Positions 24,495 to 33,027 of a stretch of 64,000 nucleotides of DNA are shown piece after piece. The notes below the pieces were generated by a model. It saw only the letters and a list, made by a program, of their open reading frames with translations. It searched no databases and was not told where the DNA came from. A program made the position numbers and the translations under genes. The DNA is taken from positions 45,801 through 109,800 of the forward strand of contig CAYPCM010000001.1 of NCBI GenBank assembly GCA_964409225.1, in the 5' to 3' direction. Source of the DNA: JACPXH01 sp964409225 (GTDB lineage Bacteria > Patescibacteriota > Minisyncoccia > JACPXH01). How positions within the stretch are numbered: the first letter of the stretch is position 1; the number at the start of each line of letters is the position of its first letter.

Positions 24495-25655
24495 ATGAAA
24501 GATTTTGCCGTCGGCGTTGATTTGCGGGTGCTTGTGCGCGGCGTGCGCACCGGAATCGAACGGTACACGTGTGAATTGCTTGAAGAAATCCTCGGTCTAG
24601 CCGACAGTCCAAGGTTTGTTGGTTTTTACAACGGCTGGCGGCGTTTGCCGTTTCCGCCCGCGCTGGTTGCCTCACCGCGCCTTACGGTGCGCGAGCGGGG
24701 GATACCGAATCGGCTGCTTTCGTTCGGCATGACTGCTCTTGGCACGCCGCGGTTAGATCGTTTTTTAGGCGAGGTGGATTGTCTTTGGAATCCGCATTTT
24801 TTGGCTGCGGCTGTTTCGCCGCGGGTGCGGCGAGTGGTCACTTTTCACGATCTTTCTTTCGAGCATTACCCCGAGTTTTTTACGACGACGCAGCGGCTGT
24901 GGCATTGGTCGCAAAAGCCACGTTCACAGGCGCGTAAGGCCGATCGCCTCATCGCGGTTTCCCATTCCACGAAAGCCGACCTGATTAATCTTTACGGCAT
25001 TGAGCCCGAGCGCATAACCGTGGTGCATTCAGGCGTGTCTCGACGGTTTTGCCCGATTGCGGCAGACGATGCGGCTTGCGAGCGCTTGAGCCAGCGCACC
25101 GGGTTGCGCGAGCCCTACGTGCTTTCACTCGGCACCCTTGAGCCGCGCAAGAACGTAAGGGGTATCATCCGGGCGTTCGGCGCGCTAGTGGGGAGCGCGC
25201 CCCAAACGTTTCGCCACCTGACTCTGGCGATCGCCGGCGCGCCCGGCTGGTTGGCCGGGGATCTTTTTGACGAGGCGCGCGCAAGTAGGGCGGCAGCGCA
25301 GATTAAATTTATCGGTTTTGTGCCGGATGAGTTTCTGCCGGTGCTATACGGTCGTGCTGCGGCTTTTGCCTATCCTAGCTTTTTTGAGGGTTTCGGATTT
25401 CAGCCGCTCGAAGCCATGGCTTGCGGTGTGCCGGTGGTTGCGTCCAATAATTCGTCGCTCCCTGAAGTGGTTGGAGATGCAGCGATGATGGTGGATCCTT
25501 GGCGACCTGACGAAATTGCGTGGGCCTTGGCAGAGGTGCTTACTCAAAAGGGCCTTGCGGCCGACTTGCGAGCCCGGGGCCTTGAGCGGGCCCGGCTTTT
25601 TTCGTGGCAAAAGTCGGCTCGCCAGACACTCTCGGTTTTGCAGGATCAGGCGTAA
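24495..25655 (+). CDS. GT4-family glycosyltransferase 2
   Basis: 386 residues. VGVDLRVLVRGVRTGIERYT at the N-terminus and, in the C-terminal domain, LSLGTLEPRKNVRGIIRAF, IKFIGFVPDEFLPVLYG and AFAYPSFFEGFGFQPLEAMA (E-x7-E) identify a GT4 retaining transferase. It follows glycosyltransferase 1 by 3 bp, so the pair is translationally close and probably acts in one glycan assembly line. Confidence 0.88.
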   Translation: MKDFAVGVDLRVLVRGVRTGIERYTCELLEEILGLADSPRFVGFYNGWRRLPFPPALVASPRLTVRERGIPNRLLSFGMTALGTPRLDRFLGEVDCLWNPHFLAAAVSPRVRRVVTFHDLSFEHYPEFFTTTQRLWHWSQKPRSQARKADRLIAVSHSTKADLINLYGIEPERITVVHSGVSRRFCPIAADDAACERLSQRTGLREPYVLSLGTLEPRKNVRGIIRAFGALVGSAPQTFRHLTLAIAGAPGWLAGDLFDEARASRAAAQIKFIGFVPDEFLPVLYGRAAAFAYPSFFEGFGFQPLEAMACGVPVVASNNSSLPEVVGDAAMMVDPWRPDEIAWALAEVLTQKGLAADLRARGLERARLFSWQKSARQTLSVLQDQA

Positions 25656-25689
25656 GCGCAGAAATAGCTCACGCGCGGACCAGACGTGC

Positions 25690-25695
25690 TATAAT
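25690..25695 (+). promoter_or_regulatory. Extended -10 box of the DUF4012 gene
   Basis: TGCTATAAT with the ATG only 8 nt after the hexamer. Transcription from it would start at or next to the ATG, so the message would be leaderless. Confidence 0.6.
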
Positions 25696-25703
25696 CAGTA
25701 GCA

Positions 25704-28319
25704 ATGAGGAATATATTTCCTCAACTCTTCGATGTCCGTCCCAGAGGGCGAGATGGGGAGGTGGACTTCGAAAAAATCAAACGAGTTGAGGCGGTGTTGG
25801 ATTTGACGAGTAAGGAAAACGATCTGGCAGAGCCGGTGCGTTTAAATCAGGCGCGGGCGTTGCCGGCGGACGCCGCGTCCGCCGAACTCACCGCCGAAAA
25901 GCTCCTGGCAGAGCTTACGGCGATTTACGAGCGCGACGACACCTTAGAGGCCGAGCTGGCGCGTGAGCGGTCTTACCCCGTTAGAACACCACCAACTTCT
26001 GTTGGTGGTGACTATACAATTGTTGATGAGACAGCGCCACCATGCTCTGAAAGCCACGCGCCACCGATTAAAGTCGCGTTAGTACCAGAGTCGGCAGAAC
26101 CTCTTGCAGTCAATAACTTTCAGACCGTCCGAAAACGCCAAAATTTAGTCTTCGAGCCTGTCGATGGTTCGACAAGCTCACCACAGGGAAGATACATTGG
26201 GGGTTTCCCTGCCCCGAGCCACGTCGAGGGGTCGACAAGCTCGAACAATAACGAGTTTTCGGACGGTCTGTTTATCACGCGGGAAACCGAGGTGCCGAGC
26301 ATTCCAGAACCGACGTGGCTGCCTGCGCCGGTTACTTTGCCGGCTGTGCCAATGCCCAGAGCCACGGCGCGGCTCAGCAGTGAGGCGCAGCCGATGGCGT
26401 GGCCCGCGCGTTCTGAGCGCCGGCGGGAACTTAAATATTTTGTTGCGGCGGTGTTGGGCTTGGCTGCTGTGCTTATTGGTTTGGGGTTTGCTGGCCGGGT
26501 TATGGCGGTTAAAGCCGTGGTTGAGGCGCGGGTTTTGGTTGGCTTTAAGCGTCTGGCGGCAGCGGAGGAGAGTGTTGAGAATCGCGACCTCGCCGCCGCG
26601 CGAGACGACTTCCAAAAAGCGAGTGCTGAATTTCAGGGGGCGCGCGCGGCGCTTGGCTGGTCCGGGCGCACCGCGCTATTCGCCGCCCGGATTTGGCCAT
26701 TGCCTTCAGCTGCGAAGAACGCCTCCCGGGTGCTTGAGGTGGGGGGGTCTTTAGCCGCAGCCGGCGTTGATCTTGCGACAGTGGCTGAGCGTTTTGTCGC
26801 CGGTGGCGCGCTTAAGTCGCTTTTGGGCGAAAACCAAGAAGACATTTTGGTTGAGTCCCGTGAAGCGCTCGAGCGGGCCACGCGAGCGCTCGACACAGCG
26901 CTTGCCTCCAGCGAGCGTATTTCGCCGGAACATCTGCCGGCTGAGGCGCGCGAGCGTTTCGCGGACTTGCGCCGGGTTATGCCGGTTGTCACTGCCGGCG
27001 TGCGCGCTGCCAAACAGGAGTTTGATCTGTGGGCGCCGATGCTTGGGTCAGACATGCCTCGCCGGTACTTGCTGGTTTTTCAGAATTCGAGCGAATTGCG
27101 CCCCACTGGCGGCTTTATCGGCTCATACGCTACCGTGGCGATTGATCAGGGGCGACTTAAAGAGTTTTTAGTCAACGGCATCTTCGATCCGGACGGCCAA
27201 CTGGCGGTGAAAGTGGTGCCGCCCCGGCCGCTGCAGCTAATTTCGACCGCTTGGGCCACGCGCGACGCCAACTGGTTTTTTGATTATCCGACATCCGCCA
27301 AAAAAATCGCCTGGTTTTTTGGCAAAACAGGAGAGCCCTCGGTCGATGGCGTAATTGCTTTTACTCCCGAAGCGCTCGTGCGTCTTTTGTCTTTGACCGG
27401 CCCAATTGCCATGCCGGCGTACGACGAAGTGGTCAGCGCGGAAAATTTTATTGAAGTGGCCCAGCGCGAGGTGGAGCTCGAGTACGATCCGGTGGTCAAC
27501 CGCCCGAAGCAGTTTCTGGCGGATTTGGTGATTGAGTTGCTCGAACGGCTCAGGGCGCTGGACCCGCATGAGCTTGGTAAGATTATTTCTGTCACGGCCG
27601 ACAGCTTGGCTCAAAAGGACATTCTCATATACCTTGCTGATCCCGAGCGCCAAGCCGAGGTGGCGCGTCGAGGTTTTGCCGGTGCGGTCACGGACACCAG
27701 CGGCGACTATTTGGCGGTTGTGCACACCAATATCAACGGCTACAAATCGGACTACGTCACTGACGACGAACTTGCGCATGAAACCGCAATTTGGCCGGAC
27801 GGATCAACAATAAACACCGTGACGGTGAAACGCACCCATCGCGGCGGAAAGACGCCGCACTCTTTTTGGAATCAGGTAAATGCCGAATGGCTGCGGGTGT
27901 ATGCGCCTTTGGGCAGCGAACTCATTTCGGTCTCCGGCGTTACGCGTTTGGAGTCGCGTGAATCCATTGACTACAGCCGCGCCGGTTTCCAGAATGACGC
28001 GGATGTTGTGGCCGAGGAGGCCAAGCAGCGCAAGGATCCGTTTTCCGGCAGCACTATTGGCGAAGAAGCGGGCAAGACCGTTTTTGGCAACTGGGTTTTC
28101 GTGAAGCCCGGAGAGACGGTTACGGTTTCGTACCGCTACCGTTTGCCGTTTACGCTTCAAAACGGCAGCGTCCACACTTTGGTTTGGCAAAAGCAACCGG
28201 GCACGAAGGCCCGCTTCAGCCACCGCCTGCAGGCGTCTGGTTGGCGCGTGGAAGGTGAGGCAGATGCAGGCGGAGTTCTGGATCGGGATTTTTTTACCGA
28301 AGTTAAGTTGTTTAGGTAG
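25704..28319 (+). CDS. DUF4012 domain protein with repeat-derived insertion
   Basis: 871 residues. A polar cytoplasmic N-terminus of about 245 residues precedes one membrane helix (YFVAAVLGLAAVLIGLGFAG). The extracytoplasmic DUF4012 domain follows, recognised by RRYLLVFQNSSELRPTGGFI and the later DANWFFDYPTSAKKIAWFF. The domain is frequent beside polysaccharide genes in Patescibacteria and Gram-positives and may act at the surface in glycan attachment. The N-terminal region between about residues 91 and 190 is built largely from repeats: family A at 25976 and a complete family B copy at 26122-26270, read in frame. Confidence 0.82.
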   Translation: MRNIFPQLFDVRPRGRDGEVDFEKIKRVEAVLDLTSKENDLAEPVRLNQARALPADAASAELTAEKLLAELTAIYERDDTLEAELARERSYPVRTPPTSVGGDYTIVDETAPPCSESHAPPIKVALVPESAEPLAVNNFQTVRKRQNLVFEPVDGSTSSPQGRYIGGFPAPSHVEGSTSSNNNEFSDGLFITRETEVPSIPEPTWLPAPVTLPAVPMPRATARLSSEAQPMAWPARSERRRELKYFVAAVLGLAAVLIGLGFAGRVMAVKAVVEARVLVGFKRLAAAEESVENRDLAAARDDFQKASAEFQGARAALGWSGRTALFAARIWPLPSAAKNASRVLEVGGSLAAAGVDLATVAERFVAGGALKSLLGENQEDILVESREALERATRALDTALASSERISPEHLPAEARERFADLRRVMPVVTAGVRAAKQEFDLWAPMLGSDMPRRYLLVFQNSSELRPTGGFIGSYATVAIDQGRLKEFLVNGIFDPDGQLAVKVVPPRPLQLISTAWATRDANWFFDYPTSAKKIAWFFGKTGEPSVDGVIAFTPEALVRLLSLTGPIAMPAYDEVVSAENFIEVAQREVELEYDPVVNRPKQFLADLVIELLERLRALDPHELGKIISVTADSLAQKDILIYLADPERQAEVARRGFAGAVTDTSGDYLAVVHTNINGYKSDYVTDDELAHETAIWPDGSTINTVTVKRTHRGGKTPHSFWNQVNAEWLRVYAPLGSELISVSGVTRLESRESIDYSRAGFQNDADVVAEEAKQRKDPFSGSTIGEEAGKTVFGNWVFVKPGETVTVSYRYRLPFTLQNGSVHTLVWQKQPGTKARFSHRLQASGWRVEGEADAGGVLDRDFFTEVKLFR
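25976..26010. repeat. Family A half-site with hairpin, inside the DUF4012 gene
   Basis: CCCCGTTAGAA (25976-25986) is followed by CACCACCAACTTCTGTTGGTGGTG, a perfect hairpin with its own arms. No matching right-hand CTAACGGGG is found. The segment is translated in frame. Confidence 0.55.
26122..26270. repeat. Palindromic repeat family B, copy 2, inside coding sequence
   Basis: CAGACCGTCCGAAAA at 26122-26136 and TTTTCGGACGGTCTG at 26256-26270. The left 40 bp match copy 1 (6572-6612) except for one base. The interior has several TCGACAAGCTC REP cores. The reading frame stays open through it. Confidence 0.82.
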
Positions 28320-28331
28320 GAGTGTGTAAAA

Positions 28332-28436
28332 TTATCAATGGCCAATGTTCAATCAATTTTCAATTATTCAAGTATCAAACACGTAATTGAAAATTGGACA
28401 ATTGGATCATTGATTGAAAATTGAGAATTGTAAATT
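28332..28436. repeat. AT-rich inverted repeat upstream of murJ
   Basis: Arms related to CAATGTTCAATCAATTTTCAATT on the left and AATTGAAAATTG / GATTGAAAATTGAGAATTG on the right. A partial REP (GGTTCGACTCGG ... AGCGAAGTCGAAGG) follows at 28459-28504. The region between DUF4012 and murJ contains nothing else recognisable. Confidence 0.6.
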
Positions 28437-28530
28437 TAGGTTGCCTTTCCCATTTTGATGGTTCGACTCGGTTCACCATATATATCCTAAGCGAAGTCGA
28501 AGGATGATTTTTACATTTTTCATTAGTTCT

Positions 28531-30240
28531 ATGCCGGTTTGGCGTAAATTCGTAAACGGTGAATATTTGAAGCGTCTCGTGACCAGCGAGGCCGAGACCA
28601 TCATGGGCGCAGCGGCGCTCATTGCGCTGTTTGGGCTGGCGAGCCGGCTCTTGGGGCTTGTGCGCGATCGCATTCTCGCCGGTTCCTTCGGCGCAGCCGG
28701 GCTTGACGTGTATTACGCCGCTTTTGAAGTGCCGGACTTGCTGTATTCTTTTCTCGTGGTCGGCGCCATTTCGACGGCTTTTATTCCGGTCTTTGCCGAT
28801 TATTACCGGCGCGATCAAGCCGAGGCGTGGCGCGTGGCCGGCGGACTGTTTGCTCTGTTTTCCGTAGTGTTTGTGGGGCTCGCAGTCGGGGCCATTATTT
28901 TTGCGCCCCAACTCGTGCGGTTTGTTGTGCCCGGTTTTGATCCGGTTCGTCAGGCAGCTGCGACGGAACTGGCCCGGATTATGTTTCTCTCGCCGGTATT
29001 GTTCGGACTCGCTAATGTGCTAGCCAGCGTGCTGCAGTATTTCAGGCGGTTTTTTGTGGTGAGTGCTGCACCCATTCTCTATAATCTCGGCATCATCGTG
29101 GGCGCCCTTGTGTTTGTACCGCGTATGGGTACGGTAGGTCTGGCTTGGGGAGTGGTGCTCGGGGCGCTCATGTATTTCGTGCTGCATCTCACGGGTTATT
29201 TGGGTCTTGGCGGGCGGCTCATGGCATTCCAAGCATTGTGGCATGCGGGCGTGCGCCGCATCATCCTGCAAACTATTCCTCGCGCCCTTGGCGTATCCAT
29301 AAATCAATTGGCCGGACTGGTTGTAATTATGATTGCTTCAGGACTTGCCGCCGGCTCAATTGGCGCTTACAACCTCGCTTTGAACTTGCAGGCGGTGCCG
29401 GTGGGGCTTTTTGGAGTGGCCATTGCGAGCGCGGCCTTTCCGAAATTGAGTCGCGCTTCGGCTGACCATGACGAGCATACGTTCCGTCAGGTCTTGTCTG
29501 CCTCAATGCGTCAGACGCTGTTTTTAGTTTTGCCTGCCGCAGTGCTTTTGATTGTGTTGCGCGCGCACATCGTGCGCGTGGTGTATGGACTCGGCGCTTT
29601 CGGCTGGGGTGATACGCGACTTACCGCAGCTGCCCTCGGCATTTTCGCCCTGTCCATCGTCGCGCAGGCCTTAGTGCCAATCTTGGCGCGCGCATTTTAT
29701 AGCCAGCACCGGACAGCTGTTCCGGTTGGCGCAAGCATCGGGGCGGTCGCGGCCATTATGGCAGCAGCGGCAATGTTCGTGCCGGCCTTTCAAACTGATC
29801 GCGTCCTGCATGGGTCGCTCGGGCCTTTACTTAAAGTGGCTGATCTGGCAGACATTCGTATCCTGGGGCTTGTGCTCGCGTTTTCAGTCGCGGCGTTTTT
29901 GAACGCCGGCACCTTGGTTTTGTTTTTGGGCCGGCGCGCACGGGCCGGTTTTGAGAACATCGGGCGTTTAAGCGTCGCGGCAGCCGTCCTTGCGGCTGCG
30001 GCCTATGGCGCGTTATATCTTTTAGCGGGGTTTATTGATACGCGCACGACCTTCGGTGTGTTTTTGCAGGGCTTTGGCGCTGGGATTATTGGCCTTGTGA
30101 TGTACGTGGCCTGCGCGCGTTTCCTCGGAGTGGCCGAGGGTGCGGTTATGACCGCGGCCATAGGTGCGGTCGCAAAGAGGTTTGCGTTTTGGCGCAAGCG
30201 CATTCCGCCGGCCATTCGAGAGGACGATAAGCTCGCCTAA
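28531..30240 (+). CDS. murJ: Lipid II flippase MurJ
   Basis: 569 residues from ATG 28531 (28504 is an alternative). About 14 membrane helices are visible across the length. The MurJ/MviN signature is clear near the N-terminus: ASRLLGLVRDRILAGSFGA and YYAAFEVPDLLYSFLVVGAI. Essential arginines of the cavity region lie in this block. It moves lipid-linked peptidoglycan precursor across the membrane. Position after glycan-synthesis genes and just before lepA suggests the end of the envelope cluster. No Shine-Dalgarno is evident. Confidence 0.9.
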   Translation: MPVWRKFVNGEYLKRLVTSEAETIMGAAALIALFGLASRLLGLVRDRILAGSFGAAGLDVYYAAFEVPDLLYSFLVVGAISTAFIPVFADYYRRDQAEAWRVAGGLFALFSVVFVGLAVGAIIFAPQLVRFVVPGFDPVRQAAATELARIMFLSPVLFGLANVLASVLQYFRRFFVVSAAPILYNLGIIVGALVFVPRMGTVGLAWGVVLGALMYFVLHLTGYLGLGGRLMAFQALWHAGVRRIILQTIPRALGVSINQLAGLVVIMIASGLAAGSIGAYNLALNLQAVPVGLFGVAIASAAFPKLSRASADHDEHTFRQVLSASMRQTLFLVLPAAVLLIVLRAHIVRVVYGLGAFGWGDTRLTAAALGIFALSIVAQALVPILARAFYSQHRTAVPVGASIGAVAAIMAAAAMFVPAFQTDRVLHGSLGPLLKVADLADIRILGLVLAFSVAAFLNAGTLVLFLGRRARAGFENIGRLSVAAAVLAAAAYGALYLLAGFIDTRTTFGVFLQGFGAGIIGLVMYVACARFLGVAEGAVMTAAIGAVAKRFAFWRKRIPPAIREDDKLA

Positions 30241-30258
30241 TTGGCTGCCACTTGGCAT

Positions 30259-32133
30259 ATGCAAAAGCAGGTCCGCAATTTTGTCATCATAAGCCACGTG
30301 GACCACGGCAAGTCCACGCTGGCTGACCGTTTGCTTGAACTCACTCAAACCGTGGACTCGCGTCGAATGCGCAGTCAGTTTTTAGACGCCATGCCCCTTG
30401 AGCGGGAGAGGGGGATTACGATTAAATTGCAGCCCGTGCGAATGATCTATCATTCGCAAAATCAAAAATCAAATATCAAAAATTTTACCCCGAGCGCAGT
30501 CGAGGGGCAAAAAGACGGTACAAACATTTTGAATTTGATTGACACTCCCGGCCACACGGATTTTTCTTACGAAGTATCGCGGGCGCTGGCGGCGGTGGAG
30601 GGGGCGGTATTGCTTGTCGACGCCACTCAAGGCATTCAGGCGCAAACGATCGCCAACCTGCACTTGGCCGAGCGTCAGGGGCTTATGGTGGTGCCGGTGA
30701 TAAATAAAATTGACTTGCCCGGCGCGATGGTTGCCGAAACCGAGGCCGAACTACTCGCACTCGGAGCCGGCTTTGAGGCCAACGACATTTTGCGTCTTTC
30801 GGCCAAAACCGGTCAGGGCGTGCCCGCGCTTTTAGCAGCGATTGTAAGTCGCGTGCCAGCGCCTCGGGGCGAGGCCCATGCGCCTTTGCGCGCGCTCGTA
30901 TTCGATTCGCATTACGATGCCTATAAAGGCATCGTGGCTTACGTACGAGTGGTAGATGGAGCGGTGCGTGCAGGCGAAAAACTCATGTTTTTGGGCACCG
31001 GTTATGTTGTTGACGCACTGGAAGCGGGCGTATTTGCGCCGGAGCTGAAACCTACGGGCGTGCTTGAGGCCGGCGAAATAGGCTATGTGGCGACCGGTCT
31101 TAAAGAACCGCGGCTTGTGCGCGTCGGAGACACAATTACAAACTCAAAGCTCAAAGCCCAAAACTCAAAAGTAATCGAACCGCTGCCGGGCTATGCGGAG
31201 CCGCAGCCAATGGTGTACGCCAGTTTTTTTGCGAGCCGCGGAAACGAAGCAGATACGCTCGCGGCTTTGCGCGACGCCCTGGAGAAGCTGCAACTCAACG
31301 ACGCCGCGCTGGTTTTTACGCCCGAAACCTCCACTGCCCTGGGCCGTGGTTTTCGCTGCGGGTTTCTGGGCATTTTGCATCTTGAAATAGTCCGCGAACG
31401 GCTTTGGCGCGAGTACGCGCTGGATATTGTGGTGACTTCGCCTTCGGTCGCGTATGAAGTTAAGAACACCCATACGGGTGAGGCGCGCATTGTGGCCGCG
31501 GCCGCGGATTTTCCGGATCAAACGGGTCATTTGGAGGTGCGTGAGCCGTGGGTGCGGCTCGAACTATTTTTGCCAGCAGGCGTTTTGGGGGAACTCACGA
31601 AGTTACTCCGCAGCCATCGCGCCTTTGTCGTGTCCACCGAAGGGTTTGGCTCCGCACGCTTGCGTGTGGTGGCTGAAGCGCCGCTCGCTGAAGTGATTGT
31701 TGATTTTCACGATCAGCTTAAAAGCGTTTCTTCCGGTTACGCCTCTTTAAGTTACGAATTGATTGATTGGCGGCCGGCTGATATTGTAAAGCTCGCCATT
31801 CTCGTGGCGGGTGCGCCGGTGGAGGCGCTCGCGCTTTTGGTGCCGCGCGAGCGGGCGCAAACAGTGGGTCGCAGCCGCGTGGAAAAACTCAAAGAAGTGC
31901 TGCCGCGCGAGAACTTTGCGGTAGCGCTGCAGGCGGTGATTGGCGGCAAAATAATTGCCCGCGAGACCATTCCGGCCAGGCGCAAGGACGTAACCGGCTA
32001 TCTGTACGGCGGCGATTACAGCCGCAAAAAGAAACTGCTCGAAAAACAAAAACGCGGCAAGGCGCGGCTTAAGGCCTTCGGGCAAGTGACCATTCCGCCC
32101 GGGGCTTTTCTGGAGATGCTAAAATCCCGCTAG
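30259..32133 (+). CDS. lepA: Elongation factor 4 (LepA) with two repeat-derived insertions
   Basis: 624 residues from ATG 30259; a TTG at 30241, directly after the murJ stop, is an alternative. GTPase motifs: ISHVDHGKSTLADRLLEL, IDTPGHTDFSYEV, NKIDLPGA and LSAKTGQGVP. The unique LepA C-terminus is intact (GGDYSRKKKLLEKQKRGKAR, then VTIPPGAFLEML). Two peptides do not belong to the family: HSQNQKSNIKNFTPSAVEGQ between the switch I and switch II regions (nt about 30452-30520), and NSKLKAQNSKVI before EPLPGYAEPQPMVYA (nt about 31140-31176). Both match the AT-rich palindromic repeats. LepA back-translocates or remodels stalled ribosomes. Confidence 0.93.
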   Translation: MQKQVRNFVIISHVDHGKSTLADRLLELTQTVDSRRMRSQFLDAMPLERERGITIKLQPVRMIYHSQNQKSNIKNFTPSAVEGQKDGTNILNLIDTPGHTDFSYEVSRALAAVEGAVLLVDATQGIQAQTIANLHLAERQGLMVVPVINKIDLPGAMVAETEAELLALGAGFEANDILRLSAKTGQGVPALLAAIVSRVPAPRGEAHAPLRALVFDSHYDAYKGIVAYVRVVDGAVRAGEKLMFLGTGYVVDALEAGVFAPELKPTGVLEAGEIGYVATGLKEPRLVRVGDTITNSKLKAQNSKVIEPLPGYAEPQPMVYASFFASRGNEADTLAALRDALEKLQLNDAALVFTPETSTALGRGFRCGFLGILHLEIVRERLWREYALDIVVTSPSVAYEVKNTHTGEARIVAAAADFPDQTGHLEVREPWVRLELFLPAGVLGELTKLLRSHRAFVVSTEGFGSARLRVVAEAPLAEVIVDFHDQLKSVSSGYASLSYELIDWRPADIVKLAILVAGAPVEALALLVPRERAQTVGRSRVEKLKEVLPRENFAVALQAVIGGKIIARETIPARRKDVTGYLYGGDYSRKKKLLEKQKRGKARLKAFGQVTIPPGAFLEMLKSR

Positions 32134-32234
32134 AGACCGATGAGCGGTATGAGCAGGTAGGCGATCATGGAGACGGCCGTGAGCACCACTATGACCGCCC
32201 AGACGATTCGGACAGTTCGTTTGCGCGCAAACAT
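32130..32234 (-). CDS. 34-residue single-span membrane protein
   Basis: MFARKRTVRIVWAVIVVLTA then a hydrophobic end VSMIAYLLIPLIGL: a basic N-terminus plus one membrane helix and nothing more. Its stop overlaps the lepA stop in a tail-to-tail arrangement. From experience, near-identical tiny proteins (basic start, VWxVVxVLxxxSM) recur in Patescibacteria, which makes a real gene more likely than its length suggests. No Shine-Dalgarno is visible. Function unknown. Confidence 0.5.
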   Translation of the reverse strand: MFARKRTVRIVWAVIVVLTAVSMIAYLLIPLIGL

Positions 32235-32309
32235 TTCACTTTAACTTTAAACTTCGGTTATCGCGTATCGCGCGTTCGCTCAGGCCTTCAGTATAACACG
32301 TTTGCTTGT

Positions 32310-32744
32310 ATGGTTGGCGAGTCAGTACCAAAACATGGTTCTTGGCGGCGACTCGGCGCGTATGCGGCCGCGTTCGTTCTTTTGGTTGCGCTTGGTTGGC
32401 TTGGGGTGGCGGTATGGCGGGAGGCGCGCCGGAGTATGGTGGTTGAAGAGCGTGTGCGTGAGGTGCGCCGCGAAGTTGAGAAACTCACGGCGAATCGCGA
32501 CGAGCTCGCGCGCATGCTTACTGCGTTGCAAGACCCGTCTGCGCTTGAGCGCGAAGCCAAGACCCAGCTCAACCTGCGCCGGCCAGACGAACGCGTGGTC
32601 ATTGTGGTGCCGGACGACGGCACGATCTCTGTGGTAGTGCCTACCACCTCTGAAATTACCGCAGCACCTGTCGCGCCAGAGGGCGCGACAGGCAATCTTC
32701 TTTCGTGGTGGGAATACTTTTTCGGCGCGCGCCGGCCTCGTTAG
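32310..32744 (+). CDS. FtsB/DivIC-type septum formation initiator
   Basis: 144 residues. Topology is the family one: a short cytoplasmic start, one membrane helix (AYAAAFVLLVALGWLGVAVW) and a coiled coil (VVEERVREVRREVEKLTANRDELARML), then the ALEREAKTQLNLRRPDERVVI motif typical of FtsB/DivIC. A Pro/Thr-rich tail follows. It bridges divisome proteins at mid-cell. The TAG stop is supplied by a degenerate family A repeat (CGTTAGAAAAC). Confidence 0.82.
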   Translation: MVGESVPKHGSWRRLGAYAAAFVLLVALGWLGVAVWREARRSMVVEERVREVRREVEKLTANRDELARMLTALQDPSALEREAKTQLNLRRPDERVVIVVPDDGTISVVVPTTSEITAAPVAPEGATGNLLSWWEYFFGARRPR

Positions 32745-32786
32745 AAAACTCGTTGGTGCCCGTTTGTCTGTGTGTTTTCTAATGGT
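32739..32786. repeat. Degenerate family A repeat at the end of the FtsB-like gene
   Basis: CTCGTTAGAAAAC (32738-32750) and GTTTTCTAATGG (32774-32785) are inverted. This resembles the family A ends but has lost the CCCC/GGGG edges. Confidence 0.45.
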
Positions 32787-32814
32787 GTACGCTTAGACAA
32801 TAGGAGCGAGTGTT

Positions 32815-32839
32815 GCGGGTGTAGTACAGTGGCAGTACC
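32815..32839 (+). pseudogene. 5-prime fragment of a tRNA-Gly-like gene
   Basis: GCGGGTGTAGTACAGTGGCA then GTACC matches the acceptor and D-arm of the intact tRNA-Gly starting 57 bp downstream (about 20 of the first 24 positions). The anticodon arm and beyond are missing. Confidence 0.5.
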
Positions 32840-32984
32840 CCGTACCACAACAAGGATAATAAATTGACTATGCGGGCGTAGTTCAGTGGTAGAACGTCTG
32901 CTTCCCAAGCAGAAGATCGCCGGTTCGAGTCCGGTCGCCCGCTCACTAACGCCACCGCCACCAATCCTTGTTGTGGTCACGGGG
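32838..32984. repeat. Inverted repeat enclosing tRNA-Gly
   Basis: CCCCGTACCACAACAAGG (32838-32855) is matched inverted by CCTTGTTGTGGTCACGGGG (32966-32984), with one extra base. The tRNA gene lies between the arms. Confidence 0.7.
32872..32943 (+). tRNA. tRNA-Gly (CCC)
   Basis: Cloverleaf: acceptor GCGGGCG / CGCCCGC with discriminator T, D-arm GTTC-AGTGGTA-GAAC, anticodon stem TCTGC / GCAGA with loop TTCCCAA (anticodon CCC), T-arm GCCGG-TTCGAGT-CCGGT. The 3-prime CCA is not encoded. Confidence 0.95.
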
Positions 32985-33027
32985 CAAGCCAGATGCGGGA
33001 GTTCGATATCAGAAATTTTAACTATTT

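Noticed and set aside
32815..32984. A split or intron-bearing tRNA around tRNA-Gly
   Set aside because: The downstream arm has no T-arm or acceptor strand complementary to the fragment. The fragment simply duplicates the 5-prime half of the intact gene.
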